Shown: one piece after another, positions 52,029-60,664 of the stretch
Layout: each line of letters starts with the position of its first letter
Numbering within the stretch: position 1 is the stretch's first letter
DNA from: JAHEKO01 sp965212505
GTDB taxonomy: Bacteria > Acidobacteriota > Thermoanaerobaculia > Multivoradales > JAHEKO01
Assembly: GCA_965212505.1 (NCBI GenBank)
Contig: OZ243123.1
Coordinates: 4,464,001 to 4,528,000 of the forward strand
Length of the DNA: 64,000 nt
Direction of reading: 5' to 3'
Program-made: the position numbers and the translations under genes
The notes under the pieces: model-generated
Told to the model about the DNA's origin: nothing
What the model saw: only the letters and a program-made list of their open reading frames with translations
Database searches by the model: none

Positions 52029-54214
52029 GGCGAGTCGCCGTTCGAGTCGGTACCGGAGCCAGCCCGCCCCAGCTCTCCTGGAGCTTGATCGTCGAGCTCG
52101 ACGGTAAGTCGCGCGCCCTCGAGGCCCTGCGAGTCGGCAGCCAGCGTCACCTGCCCTGGGCGCCGCTTGGAGCGGACGAAGAACCGTCCGGCCCCGCGAG
52201 TGAGATCCACTCCCCCACGCGGCAGGTACATGCCCAAGACCGCGTGACCGACGGCGTTGACCTCGGCTCGACCGTTGAAGTCGCCAACCGGCACGCCGTC
52301 GCGGTCGACGACCCGGACGCCGAACCCGGTCCAATCCCAGGCCACTCGTCGTCGTTCCGCGGTGAGCTCGAGTCGCTCTGCGCGCCCCCAGGGCTGAACG
52401 ATCGCCGTGGCGCGCCCACGGTCGTGTCGGCCGTCGATGTGGAGCGGCGCCGGTTGAAAGCGCAGCTCGTGCACCGTCAGTAGGCCCTCGTACGGCAGAG
52501 GTCGCCGGCCTTCCGGCAGCACCATCTCGAGATGACTGCAGTTGGTCACCACCGCAATTCGCCGCTGCTCGGAGCCCTCTCGAGCCCACGAGCCGAAGAG
52601 CTCCAGAACCGGCTGGGGCGAGTGACGAGCACGGAACAGAGCGGCGGCCAGTTTCGGTTGTCGCCAGGCGTCGAACTTGCCGGTGAATCTCGTGTAGCGG
52701 CGACGATGCAGAGTCGCATAGTCCGACAGGCTCCAGAGCACGTAGCCAACCAGGTAGGGCTTGTCTTCGATTCGGTCCCAGAGGTCGATGACCCTCTCCG
52801 CCTGCAGGATCTCCTCGTCGAGGTCCCCCCGCACCGCCTGGTCGTTGCAGCACTCACTCACCAAAACGGCGCCGCTGCGGCTCGCCCGGTGTTGTTCGTC
52901 CAGGGAGGGGACGTCGTAGTTGCAGCTCCACACATCCGGAATGCCCGGGATGTTGGCTCGGCGGCCTCGGTAGAAGCGACTCTCCGCATAGGTCGCCGGT
53001 CGCCCCGGATCCAGCTCGTGAATCAGCTTCGCCATGTCGACGAAGGTCCGCCGATGCCGCGCTTCGTTCGCCATGCCCCAGAAGAGCACGCTCGGCCGGT
53101 GCCGGTCGCGGCGAATCAGAGCTTCGAGCTGGCGCAGCGCGGCACGACGCCAGGCGCCCCCGCGAGCGGTCTTCCAACTCGCCACTTCGGCGTAGACGAA
53201 GAGACCCAACTCGTCGCAGGCCTCGAGAAAGGCTGGAGACTGGGGGTAGTGGGAGAGCCGCACCAGGTTGGCGCCATAGTCCTTCAACAGCTGGGCGTCG
53301 GTGCGGTGCATCCAGTCGGGCAGGGCGCTACCCAGGCCCGGAATGCTCTCGTGACGATTGAAGCCTTGCAGCTCAAGGGGCTCGCCGTTGAGGCGGAGGC
53401 CCTCGGCCGAAAACTCGGCCTCCCGCAGACCGATTTGTAACCGACACCGGTCTCGAACTTCGGAGCCTTTTCGAAGCTCGATCTCCAGTAGGTAACGACA
53501 GGGAGCCTCCGGGGACCAGAGACGCGGCCGCTCGACCTCGAAGTCGGCCCGCACCCGACCGGCGGAGTCAACTGAAATCGGCCCCTCTTCGTGCACCGTT
53601 TCGCCCGCCGGGTCGGTCAGCCGCATCGCGACGCGGAGCTCTGCGCCCGGCGAGCCGACAACCGGCACCTCGACCCCGACCTTCGCGACCGGACTCAAGA
53701 GGTGATCGGTACGAATCTCGATTCCGTCTTCGGCCAGCCGTTCTGTTGGCCGAGCCTCCAGCCGTAGCCCTCCGGCCAGACCTCCGAAGAGCAAGAAATC
53801 GGGCAGGGGGGTTCCCGGCAGAACCGATTTGGGACAGCGATTTGTGAGGCGCACGACCAGTTCGTGCTCCCGACCCGGCGTCGCGTGAGGGGAGAGGTCG
53901 ATTCCGAAACCCAGGTACTGACCGTCGACGCGGGCGATTCGGCGGCGATCGAGGAAGACGTCCGCCAAACCATAGAACCCGCCCGCCACGAGATGCGTCT
54001 CCTCCGAGGGCATCCGGAACGAACGCAGATAGGCACCTGTGCCTCGGAAGTAGTCCACTCCCGGCTGGAAGGTGTCGCGGGTGTTCCAGCAGTGGGGCAG
54101 GTCGACCACCTCACCCTCCTGCTGAATTCGATCGAACCGGCGCGGCCCGATGCGGCCGCGGCGAAAACGCCAGTCTAGGTTGAGCCCAGTGCGGGCTCTC
54201 GATTCGAAGATCAC
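52025..54214 (-). CDS. Glycoside hydrolase family 2 (beta-galactosidase/glucuronidase-like)
   Basis: About 729 residues from GTG 54214; starts further upstream would run into the divergent kinase gene. The three N-terminal GH2 modules are visible: a sugar-binding domain (LNLDWRFRRG, LPHCWNTRD, YFRGTGAYLRSFRMPSE), an immunoglobulin-like domain (GRVRADFEVERPRLWSPEAPCRYLLEIEL) and the TIM barrel. Catalytic glutamates are in VLFWGMANEARH (acid/base, near 382) and VLVSECCNDQ (nucleophile, near 451). No signal peptide is seen, so it is probably cytoplasmic. Its position beside a galactokinase-like gene suggests it releases the sugar that kinase uses (inference). Confidence 0.9.
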   Translation of the reverse strand: MIFESRARTGLNLDWRFRRGRIGPRRFDRIQQEGEVVDLPHCWNTRDTFQPGVDYFRGTGAYLRSFRMPSEETHLVAGGFYGLADVFLDRRRIARVDGQYLGFGIDLSPHATPGREHELVVRLTNRCPKSVLPGTPLPDFLLFGGLAGGLRLEARPTERLAEDGIEIRTDHLLSPVAKVGVEVPVVGSPGAELRVAMRLTDPAGETVHEEGPISVDSAGRVRADFEVERPRLWSPEAPCRYLLEIELRKGSEVRDRCRLQIGLREAEFSAEGLRLNGEPLELQGFNRHESIPGLGSALPDWMHRTDAQLLKDYGANLVRLSHYPQSPAFLEACDELGLFVYAEVASWKTARGGAWRRAALRQLEALIRRDRHRPSVLFWGMANEARHRRTFVDMAKLIHELDPGRPATYAESRFYRGRRANIPGIPDVWSCNYDVPSLDEQHRASRSGAVLVSECCNDQAVRGDLDEEILQAERVIDLWDRIEDKPYLVGYVLWSLSDYATLHRRRYTRFTGKFDAWRQPKLAAALFRARHSPQPVLELFGSWAREGSEQRRIAVVTNCSHLEMVLPEGRRPLPYEGLLTVHELRFQPAPLHIDGRHDRGRATAIVQPWGRAERLELTAERRRVAWDWTGFGVRVVDRDGVPVGDFNGRAEVNAVGHAVLGMYLPRGGVDLTRGAGRFFVRSKRRPGQVTLAADSQGLEGARLTVELDDQAPGELGRAGSGTDSNGDSP

Positions 54215-54266
54215 CGAGGCGGCAATATACCGGCACGGGCGACCGATGTGCCAAGATGCCCGCGCC

Positions 54267-55445
54267 ATGAGCTGGGCCGACAACCCGGAGTGTGTGAGGG
54301 TTGGCGAGGCCTACCTCGAGACGTTCGGTCGCGAGCCCGAGGTCCTGGTTCGAGCTCCGGGACGCGTCGCACTCCTCGGCGCTCACGTCGACCACCAGCA
54401 AGGCCGCGTGCTGACCGCGGCTATCGATCGAGCGATCTACCTGGCTGCCGGACTGCGCTCGGACGAACGCATGCACCTGCGGGCTCTCGATTTGGGAGAG
54501 CGCTCGTTTCGCGGAGACCCATCGCCTCCGACGGACGGAGCGATCCGATGGATGGACTATCCGGAGGGGGTGTTTCGAATTCTTCACCGCGTGGGATACC
54601 GGGTGTCCGGCCTGGACGCGGTTTATGGGGGCGACCTTCCGAGAGAGGCTGGGGTGAGCTCCTCTGCCGCGGTAGAGGTCGCCTTCCTCCTCGCGCACAA
54701 CGAGCTCGCCGATCTCGAGATCGATCGCGCCGATCTCGCGAAGCTGGGACAGCGCGTGGAGAACGACTACCTTTCGGTCGGCTCGGGCGTCATGGACCAA
54801 ACCGCGAGCCTCTTCGGCCGTCGAGACTCCGTTCTCTCACTCGACTGCCGTGACCAAGCGCGAGAAGACATTCCCTGGCCGGAGGACTGGGCGATCCTCT
54901 TGCTCGACTCCGGAACTCGCCGAGCACTGGGAACGACGGGCTATGCCGATCCCCAACAAGACTGCGCGCGAGCCCTCGAGAAGATGCGCGCGAACGGGTT
55001 GAAGCTGGCGAGCCTGCGCGAGCTCTCGCCGACCGACCTCGACTCCGTGCGAGCGGGGCTCACCGAAAGCGAGTTCCGTCGTGTCCGCCACGTTGTGGAG
55101 GAGTGCGACCGTGTGCGGCGCGGAGCAGATGATCTCCGTTCCGGCGCCATGAGATCCTTCGGTCCACGCATGGTTGCCTCGCACGCCAGCTCTCGTGACC
55201 TCTGGGGCTCGAGCACCGTCGAGCTCGACTTCCTGGTCGACGAGGCGGTCGAGTTGGACGGCTGTCTGGGAGCCAAACTCTGCGGCGCCGGCCTGGGAGG
55301 CTGCGCCATGGCCCTGGTTCGGCAAGACACGGTGGACAGCTTGCGGAGTCGACTGCGCGACGCGTTCGAGCGACGCTTTGCGCGGGCTCCGGACGTCTGG
55401 GTCTGTGAAGTTGCGGACGGAGCTCAGGTGGAACGATGCGGATAA
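54267..55445 (+). CDS. GHMP-family sugar kinase (galactokinase/arabinokinase-like)
   Basis: 392 residues from ATG 54267. The galactokinase N-terminal signature is VRAPGRVALLGAHVDHQQGRVLTAAID; the family usually has GRVNLIGEHTDY, so the altered residues may change sugar choice. The ATP-binding motif is GDLPREAGVSSSAAVEVAFLL. The C-terminal motif is CGAGLGGCAMALV. It phosphorylates the C1-OH of a free sugar. It overlaps the nucleotidyltransferase gene by 10 bases. A GT-like protein at 57645 resembles the N-terminal half of plant arabinokinase, so L-arabinose is an alternative substrate to galactose. Confidence 0.85.
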   Translation: MSWADNPECVRVGEAYLETFGREPEVLVRAPGRVALLGAHVDHQQGRVLTAAIDRAIYLAAGLRSDERMHLRALDLGERSFRGDPSPPTDGAIRWMDYPEGVFRILHRVGYRVSGLDAVYGGDLPREAGVSSSAAVEVAFLLAHNELADLEIDRADLAKLGQRVENDYLSVGSGVMDQTASLFGRRDSVLSLDCRDQAREDIPWPEDWAILLLDSGTRRALGTTGYADPQQDCARALEKMRANGLKLASLRELSPTDLDSVRAGLTESEFRRVRHVVEECDRVRRGADDLRSGAMRSFGPRMVASHASSRDLWGSSTVELDFLVDEAVELDGCLGAKLCGAGLGGCAMALVRQDTVDSLRSRLRDAFERRFARAPDVWVCEVADGAQVERCG

Positions 55446-56251
55446 CGAAGGCGATCATTCCGGCAGCTGGTCGGGGAACGCGAATGGAGCCGTTCTCGAA
55501 GCTGGTGCCGAAGGAGTTGGTGCCGGTCGGAACCCGGCCGGTCTTGCTCTGGGTCTTGGAAGAAGCGCGCAAAGCAGGCATCGAGGAGGTCGGCCTCGTG
55601 GTTCGACCCGGCAAGGAGCTTCTGGAACGTTTCCTCGAGACCCTGTCCGAGCTCGAACCGATCCGCGATCTGCGGGTTGAGCTGATCGTTCAGGAGGAGC
55701 CCCGCGGGCTGGCGGAGGCGCTCTACCTCGGGCGCGAGTTCACCGGTGACGAGGCGTTTGCCGTCCTCCTGCCGGACAACGTGCTTCTCCAGGAGAAGGG
55801 CTGCCTCCAACGGCTTCTCGGGATCGCCGCCGAACACGACAAAGACGTTCTCGGAGTGATGGGCGTCGAGGGACATCAGGCGGCCAACTTCGGCAACTGC
55901 GGCCGGATCGAGTACCGCGAGCTCGCGGGAGGAGCTCTTGAGCTGAAGGTGCTCCACGGGAAACAACCGGGCTCGCTCGTCGTGCCGCCGGGTGAGCGAA
56001 TCCTGCGGACCTGCGGTCGCATGGTCTGCCAGCCACACTTCTACGAGTTCATCGATCGCTTGCGACCGCAGATTCGTGGCGAGTACTCGGAGGTGCCGGT
56101 CTTCCAGCAGGTACTCGCCGAGAAGGGCGTTCTGGGGAGCGTGATCGCAAGCCCCCTCTTCGACGTCGGCAACGAGCGCGGCTTTCTGGCCGCCAACGCG
56201 TATCTACATGCCCAGGCGCGCCAGGCGACCGACGCGGAGCGCGGGGTATAG
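55436..56251 (+). CDS. Sugar-1-phosphate nucleotidyltransferase (UTP-glucose-1-phosphate uridylyltransferase-like)
   Basis: 271 residues. The nucleotide-binding signature AIIPAAGRGTRMEPFSKLVPKELVPVGTRPVLLWVL lies at the start, and LIVQEEPRGLAEALYLGREFTGDEAFAVLLPDNVL gives the metal-binding aspartate. The layout is that of GalU. It would turn the kinase product into a UDP-sugar (inference). It overlaps the kinase gene by 10 bases. A stop separates it in the same frame from the next gene. Confidence 0.9.
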   Translation: MRITKAIIPAAGRGTRMEPFSKLVPKELVPVGTRPVLLWVLEEARKAGIEEVGLVVRPGKELLERFLETLSELEPIRDLRVELIVQEEPRGLAEALYLGREFTGDEAFAVLLPDNVLLQEKGCLQRLLGIAAEHDKDVLGVMGVEGHQAANFGNCGRIEYRELAGGALELKVLHGKQPGSLVVPPGERILRTCGRMVCQPHFYEFIDRLRPQIRGEYSEVPVFQQVLAEKGVLGSVIASPLFDVGNERGFLAANAYLHAQARQATDAERGV

Positions 56252-56284
56252 TGCCCGCGACTCGTCGGACGATCGGCCACCAAA

Positions 56285-56989
56285 TTGACAGGGCGCACAC
56301 CGAGCAAGAGCGACGTCAGCCGCCCGCTGGACGACGGCGAGTACACCTACAAGAAGAGCTTCTACCAGAGCGCCGACGTCGCGGCCGACTACGACTTTCA
56401 TCGCCTCGGCTCCTCGTCACGCCAACGCCGCCATCGGGCGAACTGGCGAGTGATCCGGAGGGCCCTGGAACGAGCCGGGGACATCTCCTCGGTTCTCGAC
56501 CTGCCGGGCGGCACCGGCCGGTTCTCCCGCCTGGTGGCCGACGGCGGCTGCCGCGTCTTCTGTGCGGACATCTCGCTCGACATGATGTTGGTTTCGGCCC
56601 GCAATCATCGGAACGTCACCGCGGTCGGCGACTACGTCCAGGCGGACGCGGAGGGTTTGCCCTACTGCGATGGCGCCTTCGACTGTGTGCTCTCGATCCG
56701 CTTCCTCCATCACGTCGACGGAGACGATCGAGTGCGAATCCTCCGGGAGCTTGGCCGAGTGTCGCGCCGCTGGTTGATCGTCGACCTGCGCCACCGCTAC
56801 AGCTATCACTGGCTGCGCTGGGGGATGAAACGGCTCTTCGGCCGTGTTTCGAGGCGGCCGCCTCGACTGACGCGACGCCAGCTGCGAACGGAGATGGCCG
56901 CGGCCGGGCTGCGGATTGTCGACGTCAAGTCGGTCGCTCCGATCTTCTCCGACAAGTGGATCGTGCTCGCTGAGGTGAGCCATCGCTGA
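56285..56989 (+). CDS. Class I SAM-dependent methyltransferase
   Basis: 234 residues; the only plausible start is TTG 56285, 33 bases after the nucleotidyltransferase gene. Motif I is VLDLPGGTGRFSRLVADGG, the acidic post-I loop CRVFCADISLDMMLVSARN, and motif IV region AFDCVLSIRFLHHV. The N-terminal YTYKKSFYQSADVAADYDFHRLG resembles UbiE/Coq5-like enzymes. The substrate is unknown, perhaps a polyprenyl- or sugar-linked product of the cluster. The start is uncertain because no ATG or GTG is available. Confidence 0.82.
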   Translation: MTGRTPSKSDVSRPLDDGEYTYKKSFYQSADVAADYDFHRLGSSSRQRRHRANWRVIRRALERAGDISSVLDLPGGTGRFSRLVADGGCRVFCADISLDMMLVSARNHRNVTAVGDYVQADAEGLPYCDGAFDCVLSIRFLHHVDGDDRVRILRELGRVSRRWLIVDLRHRYSYHWLRWGMKRLFGRVSRRPPRLTRRQLRTEMAAAGLRIVDVKSVAPIFSDKWIVLAEVSHR

Positions 56990-57020
56990 TCCGGTCGGGT
57001 CGAAGCTCGCAGGCTTCGAT

Positions 57021-57614
57021 GTGCTCGAACGGCTCGGAGAGGGTGGGCGCAGCACCGTCTATCGAGGTCGGGACGGCGACCGCGAAGTCGCGATCAAGGT
57101 CTACAAACGCCGCGCCCTGTCCCGGCACGACCGCAAGCTCGGAGGCAACCTGGCCGAGTTCGAGTTCGAGCGCAATCGAACCCTCTACCGGGTTCCCGGC
57201 CTCGAGAACTACATCGCCGAGCCGCTCGACTGCGTGGTGGCGCCGGAGCGCTCAGCGGTCGTGCAGGAGCTCCTGGTCGGCGAGCTCTACTTCTTCTACC
57301 GCGAGCGACATCCGGTTGAAGGTCTCAAGGCCCACCTCGAACGTATCCTCGAGCTGGCGCACGGAGCGGGACTTTTTGATCTCGACATGCACTCCCTCAA
57401 CGTGATGGTGGTGGAGCAGGAGGGCGAAGTCCTGCCGAAACTCTTCGACTTCAACCTGATCCCCTTCCACCTCCGGCCACCAAATCCGCTCGTCGCCCTC
57501 TTGCTCGCCGTCGGCCTGATCAACCCTCGGAGTCGTGATCGCCGCCTGCTGAGAACCTTCGAGCGGGTCGGCAAGCGTCACCGCAAGTTGCTGCGCTACT
57601 TCGAGCCTTCCTAG
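57021..57614 (+). CDS. Small protein-kinase-fold enzyme (lipopolysaccharide/Kdo-kinase-like)
   Basis: At least 197 residues; GTG 57021 falls within the glycine-rich loop region (VLERLGEGGRSTVYRG). The same frame is open 14 codons upstream but has no ATG, GTG or TTG, so the start is unresolved. A kinase lysine is in VAIKVYKRR, the catalytic loop HGAGLFDLDMHSLNVMVV (HxDxxxxN-like) and the metal-binding aspartate in LFDFNLIPF. This is an eukaryotic-like or LPS-core/Kdo kinase fold, compact for a kinase. It starts about 30 bases after the methyltransferase and belongs to the sugar cluster. Confidence 0.75.
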   Translation: MLERLGEGGRSTVYRGRDGDREVAIKVYKRRALSRHDRKLGGNLAEFEFERNRTLYRVPGLENYIAEPLDCVVAPERSAVVQELLVGELYFFYRERHPVEGLKAHLERILELAHGAGLFDLDMHSLNVMVVEQEGEVLPKLFDFNLIPFHLRPPNPLVALLLAVGLINPRSRDRRLLRTFERVGKRHRKLLRYFEPS

Positions 57615-57644
57615 GCCCGCTCGACCGATCTCGACACCCCTCGG

Positions 57645-58721
57645 TCAGAAGAAACGACGCTCGACGAGCTCGGCGATCCGGTCTGCGCCGTTGACTCTCC
57701 TCGAGACTGGACGAGGCCGCTCCAAGAGTTCGCCCAGGCTGGCGGTCCACTCCCCCGTCGTGAACCCCTCGAGGCCCGTCTCGAGGCTCGGTAGGTACCT
57801 CTCTACAAATTCGGCCAGCAGCGGGCTCTCCGGGAACTCCGGGCGCGACACGTAGAGATAGCGACACCCCGCCGCCCACGCCTCGGCCACGGTGCTGTAG
57901 CCGAGCTTGCCGACCACGACCTCGGAAGCGGCGACGAGATCCGGGAGGTAGACCGGAGAGCGCTCAGGTAGGAGGATCACGTGGCCGTGTCGCTCGATCT
58001 CGGCGGTGCCGGCGAAGACCACGAAGTGCAGACCGTCGGGCCCCGACAGGCGACGAGCGCCGTCAAAGCGCCAAGCGGTACCCCCCATCGTGACCAGCGC
58101 GTAGCGGCTCTCCGCGGACAGGCCGAGCGCTTCGCGCACCTCCTCGTCGGTCGAGCGGCGCCGCCGGAAGACCGGCGTGACCGTCCTCGAGCCCTCCACC
58201 TTGTGGCAGATCGGCTGGGTCTGAATGCGTACGTGTGCTCCCCCGTACAGATCGGCCATCTCGGCCGCCGCCTCGCGCAACTCGGGCGCCACGTCGAAGT
58301 ACGACCGGTAGACCCAATCCCAGGTGAAGTTCTCGACCAGGATCGAAGGCACTCCCGCTCTTCGAGCCGCGGCAAGACCGAGCGCAGAGATGTCACAGAC
58401 CACGACGTCGCAGTCGAGCCGCTCCAACTCGTCGGAGAGGGGTCGAGCCCGCTCTTCGAACGGCCGCACTGCGGCGAGCCGCTCGACCGTGGCTCGCGGG
58501 TCCTCCTCGGTCGGGCTCTTCTGCACCAAGCCGACGTCCGTCACTACCGGGTGCTGCACGAACGGTCCGTCGAGCGAGTCTCTCCAGAACCACTCGGGAA
58601 CGGTCGTGAACAGGTGCGCCTGGAGCTCCGGACGGCGGGCGAAGAGCGCGTTCAGCACCGCGGCCGAGCGGGCGGCGTGGCCGAAGCCGTGAGGTGAGAC
58701 GAAGTAGGCGATCGTGGGCAT
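57645..58721 (-). CDS. Glycosyltransferase-like protein resembling the N-terminal half of plant L-arabinokinase
   Basis: 358 residues from ATG 58721 with GAAGGGA upstream. The N-terminus, IAYFVSPHGFGHAARSAAVLNAL, matches the HGFGHA(T/A)R motif of GT-B-like proteins and of the N-terminal domain of ARA1-type arabinokinases. The C-terminal Rossmann half has YALVTMGGTAWRFDG, LPDLVAASEVVVGKLGYSTVAEAWAAGCRYLYVSRPEFPESPLL, typical of nucleotide-sugar-binding GT1/MurG-like folds. It is convergent with the kinase-like gene. In plants this domain is fused to a GHMP kinase; here a separate GHMP kinase gene lies 2.2 kb away. Confidence 0.82.
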   Translation of the reverse strand: MPTIAYFVSPHGFGHAARSAAVLNALFARRPELQAHLFTTVPEWFWRDSLDGPFVQHPVVTDVGLVQKSPTEEDPRATVERLAAVRPFEERARPLSDELERLDCDVVVCDISALGLAAARRAGVPSILVENFTWDWVYRSYFDVAPELREAAAEMADLYGGAHVRIQTQPICHKVEGSRTVTPVFRRRRSTDEEVREALGLSAESRYALVTMGGTAWRFDGARRLSGPDGLHFVVFAGTAEIERHGHVILLPERSPVYLPDLVAASEVVVGKLGYSTVAEAWAAGCRYLYVSRPEFPESPLLAEFVERYLPSLETGLEGFTTGEWTASLGELLERPRPVSRRVNGADRIAELVERRFF

Positions 58722-58822
58722 GGATCCCTTCACAATTTTCCCACGCACGCGGGCAAGCCCCCTCGAGTCGACAGATTCAATTCTCGGCGAAACCGCCGAC
58801 CGCGGGCGGCGTAGTCTGGCCT

Positions 58823-59425
58823 ATGCCTGAACGACGCAACCTGCTCATCCTGGGTCTCGCCGTGCCCGCGCTCTACTTCGGTGCGGTGGTTCTCGGAGGC
58901 TCTCTCTACTCAGACTACAGCCACCTCAGCCAGTACGCCAGTGAGTTGGGAATGGCGGGACAGGCCTCCGCGCCGCTCTTCAACGGCGGCATCTTCCTCG
59001 CGGGCGTCGCCGCAATCGGCGTCGGAATGCCCCTCTTTCGGGCGCTTTCGACCGAGGGCGGACGGCGCGGGTGGTCGGGCGTAGCTGCAGTAATGACAGC
59101 GCTCTTCGGAGTGGGGCTCGTCATCGGCGCACTCTTCCCGATGCCAGATCCTCGGCACGGAGCGTTTGGCCTCGGGATGACCGTTCATCTCGCTCCCCTC
59201 GCTGTCGCAGTGGCGCTCTGGAGAGCCCCGGGCCGGCGTTCACTCTGCCTCGCGCTGATCGGGGTCGCGATCGGCATGGCGATCATGCTCGCGGTCATGT
59301 TCGGTGTCGGGGGGTTCGTCACCCGCGCAAACGTCGGGGGATTCCAGCGCGTTTACGCACTGCTGCTCTTCGGCTGGATCGGCCTCGCGAGCTGGTCGCT
59401 CCGAAGCCGGCCCGACTCTGCCTGA
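58823..59425 (+). CDS. DUF998 family membrane protein
   Basis: 200 residues from ATG 58823. Six transmembrane helices are evident. Family features are YSDYSHLSQYASELGMAGQASAPLFNGGIFLAGV near the start and RVYALLLFGWIGLAS at the end; GAFGLGMTVHLAPLAVAVAL sits in the centre. The function of DUF998 is unknown. The gene is flanked by genes on the other strand and looks monocistronic. Confidence 0.85.
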   Translation: MPERRNLLILGLAVPALYFGAVVLGGSLYSDYSHLSQYASELGMAGQASAPLFNGGIFLAGVAAIGVGMPLFRALSTEGGRRGWSGVAAVMTALFGVGLVIGALFPMPDPRHGAFGLGMTVHLAPLAVAVALWRAPGRRSLCLALIGVAIGMAIMLAVMFGVGGFVTRANVGGFQRVYALLLFGWIGLASWSLRSRPDSA

Positions 59426-59469
59426 GTCCTTTCGAGTTCGACACTCCCGTCGCCCGGGTGGCGCGCCGT

Positions 59470-60576
59470 GGCTAGCCTTCGCCGCGTTCGGCGTAGTAGT
59501 TGAGCACCCGCTCCAGGATCGGAACCCGGCCCTTGTACTGATTCTGGTTGATCAACACAGCGCCGGCGAGCCCCTCGTCAGGAAAGTACTCGACGATGCC
59601 GGTGTAGCCGGTGCCCGCGCCCGTTCGATAGACGACCCTTCCCGTTCTCCACCACGGTGTTCCAGCCCAACGCCTGGCCGTCGGCCACCGCCGGATCGGG
59701 AACGTCGATCATCTGGGCAAGCGTCTCCGGCTTCATCAGATCTCCCCGATCCAGCGCGATGAAGAAGCGCACGAGGTCGGAGGGCGTCGACACAACCCCG
59801 CTCGAGCCGTACTTGCCACTGACGTTTGGCAGCTCATCGATCTCGCGATGTCGGCCGAACCTCGGTGCCCAGTACGCCTTGGCCAGACCTTCGGTCTCGC
59901 GCCCTGCAACCGCCAACGAGCTCCGCTCCATTCCTGCCGGACCAAAGATGTGGCGGTCGAGGGCCGCCTCGAACGACGCACCGGTAGCGGCCTCGACCGC
60001 ACCCGTCAGCAGGTTGAAGCCGAAGGACGTGTAGCCGTACCCCGTTCCCGGCTCGAACCCCAGCGGATCCTCTCCGAAGACGACAAGGGAGTCTGCGAGG
60101 GAGCTGTACTCGACCGTCGAGGAGATCTCACCCGCGTCCGGCTTGTAGTGCCGAATGCCGGAGGTGTGGGTCAGCAGGTCGCGCAGCCGAACGGGCCAGC
60201 GCTTCTCCGGAAAGGCCGGCACCGAGGCTCGAATGTCGTCCTCGAGGGTCAGCTCGCCGCGCTCGAGCGCCTGCAGTACCGCAGTCGCGGTCAGGCCCTT
60301 CGAGATCGAGTAGGCGCGGTAAGCCGTACTCGGAGTTGCCGCGATGCGGTTCTCGAGGTCCGCGTAGCCGGCCGCCGCCGTCAAGACCATCTCCCCGTCC
60401 ACCGAGACCGCAAGTGAGATCGACGGCGGGCCTCCCGGAGCTTCGATGTACGCGTTCAGGTACTCGTCGATGGTCGACGCTCCTCGGAACGTAACCTCCG
60501 GGATCTCGTCCTCTGCGTTCGAGGCACAGCCCAGGAGAAAAATACACGTGGCCCATAGAGCGCGACTTGGTCTCAT
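59470..60576 (-). pseudogene. Beta-lactamase-fold serine hydrolase with a C-terminal frameshift
   Basis: From ATG 60576 (MRPSRALWATCIFLLGCASN, a lipoprotein signal) the frame encodes a class C beta-lactamase-like domain with SISKGLTATAVLQAL (SxxK) and GTGYGYTSFGFNLLTGAVEAA. Near 59636-59644 the conserved sequence shifts by one base: the first frame ends in a nonsense tail, while the next frame continues VVYRTGAGTGYTGIVEYFP and ends ...VLNYYAERGEG at a TAG (59470). That tail is what the family needs. Either a real frameshift mutation or a single-base assembly error. Without correction the protein lacks its C-terminal 50 residues. Confidence 0.75.
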
Positions 60577-60664
60577 GGCGCCGATCCTCCCCGAGTCCGC
60601 ACCCCCCGTCTTGGACGCGAGCAACCTCAGCCGGCTCAGACCACCTCGAGCCCGTTCGGCGGTG

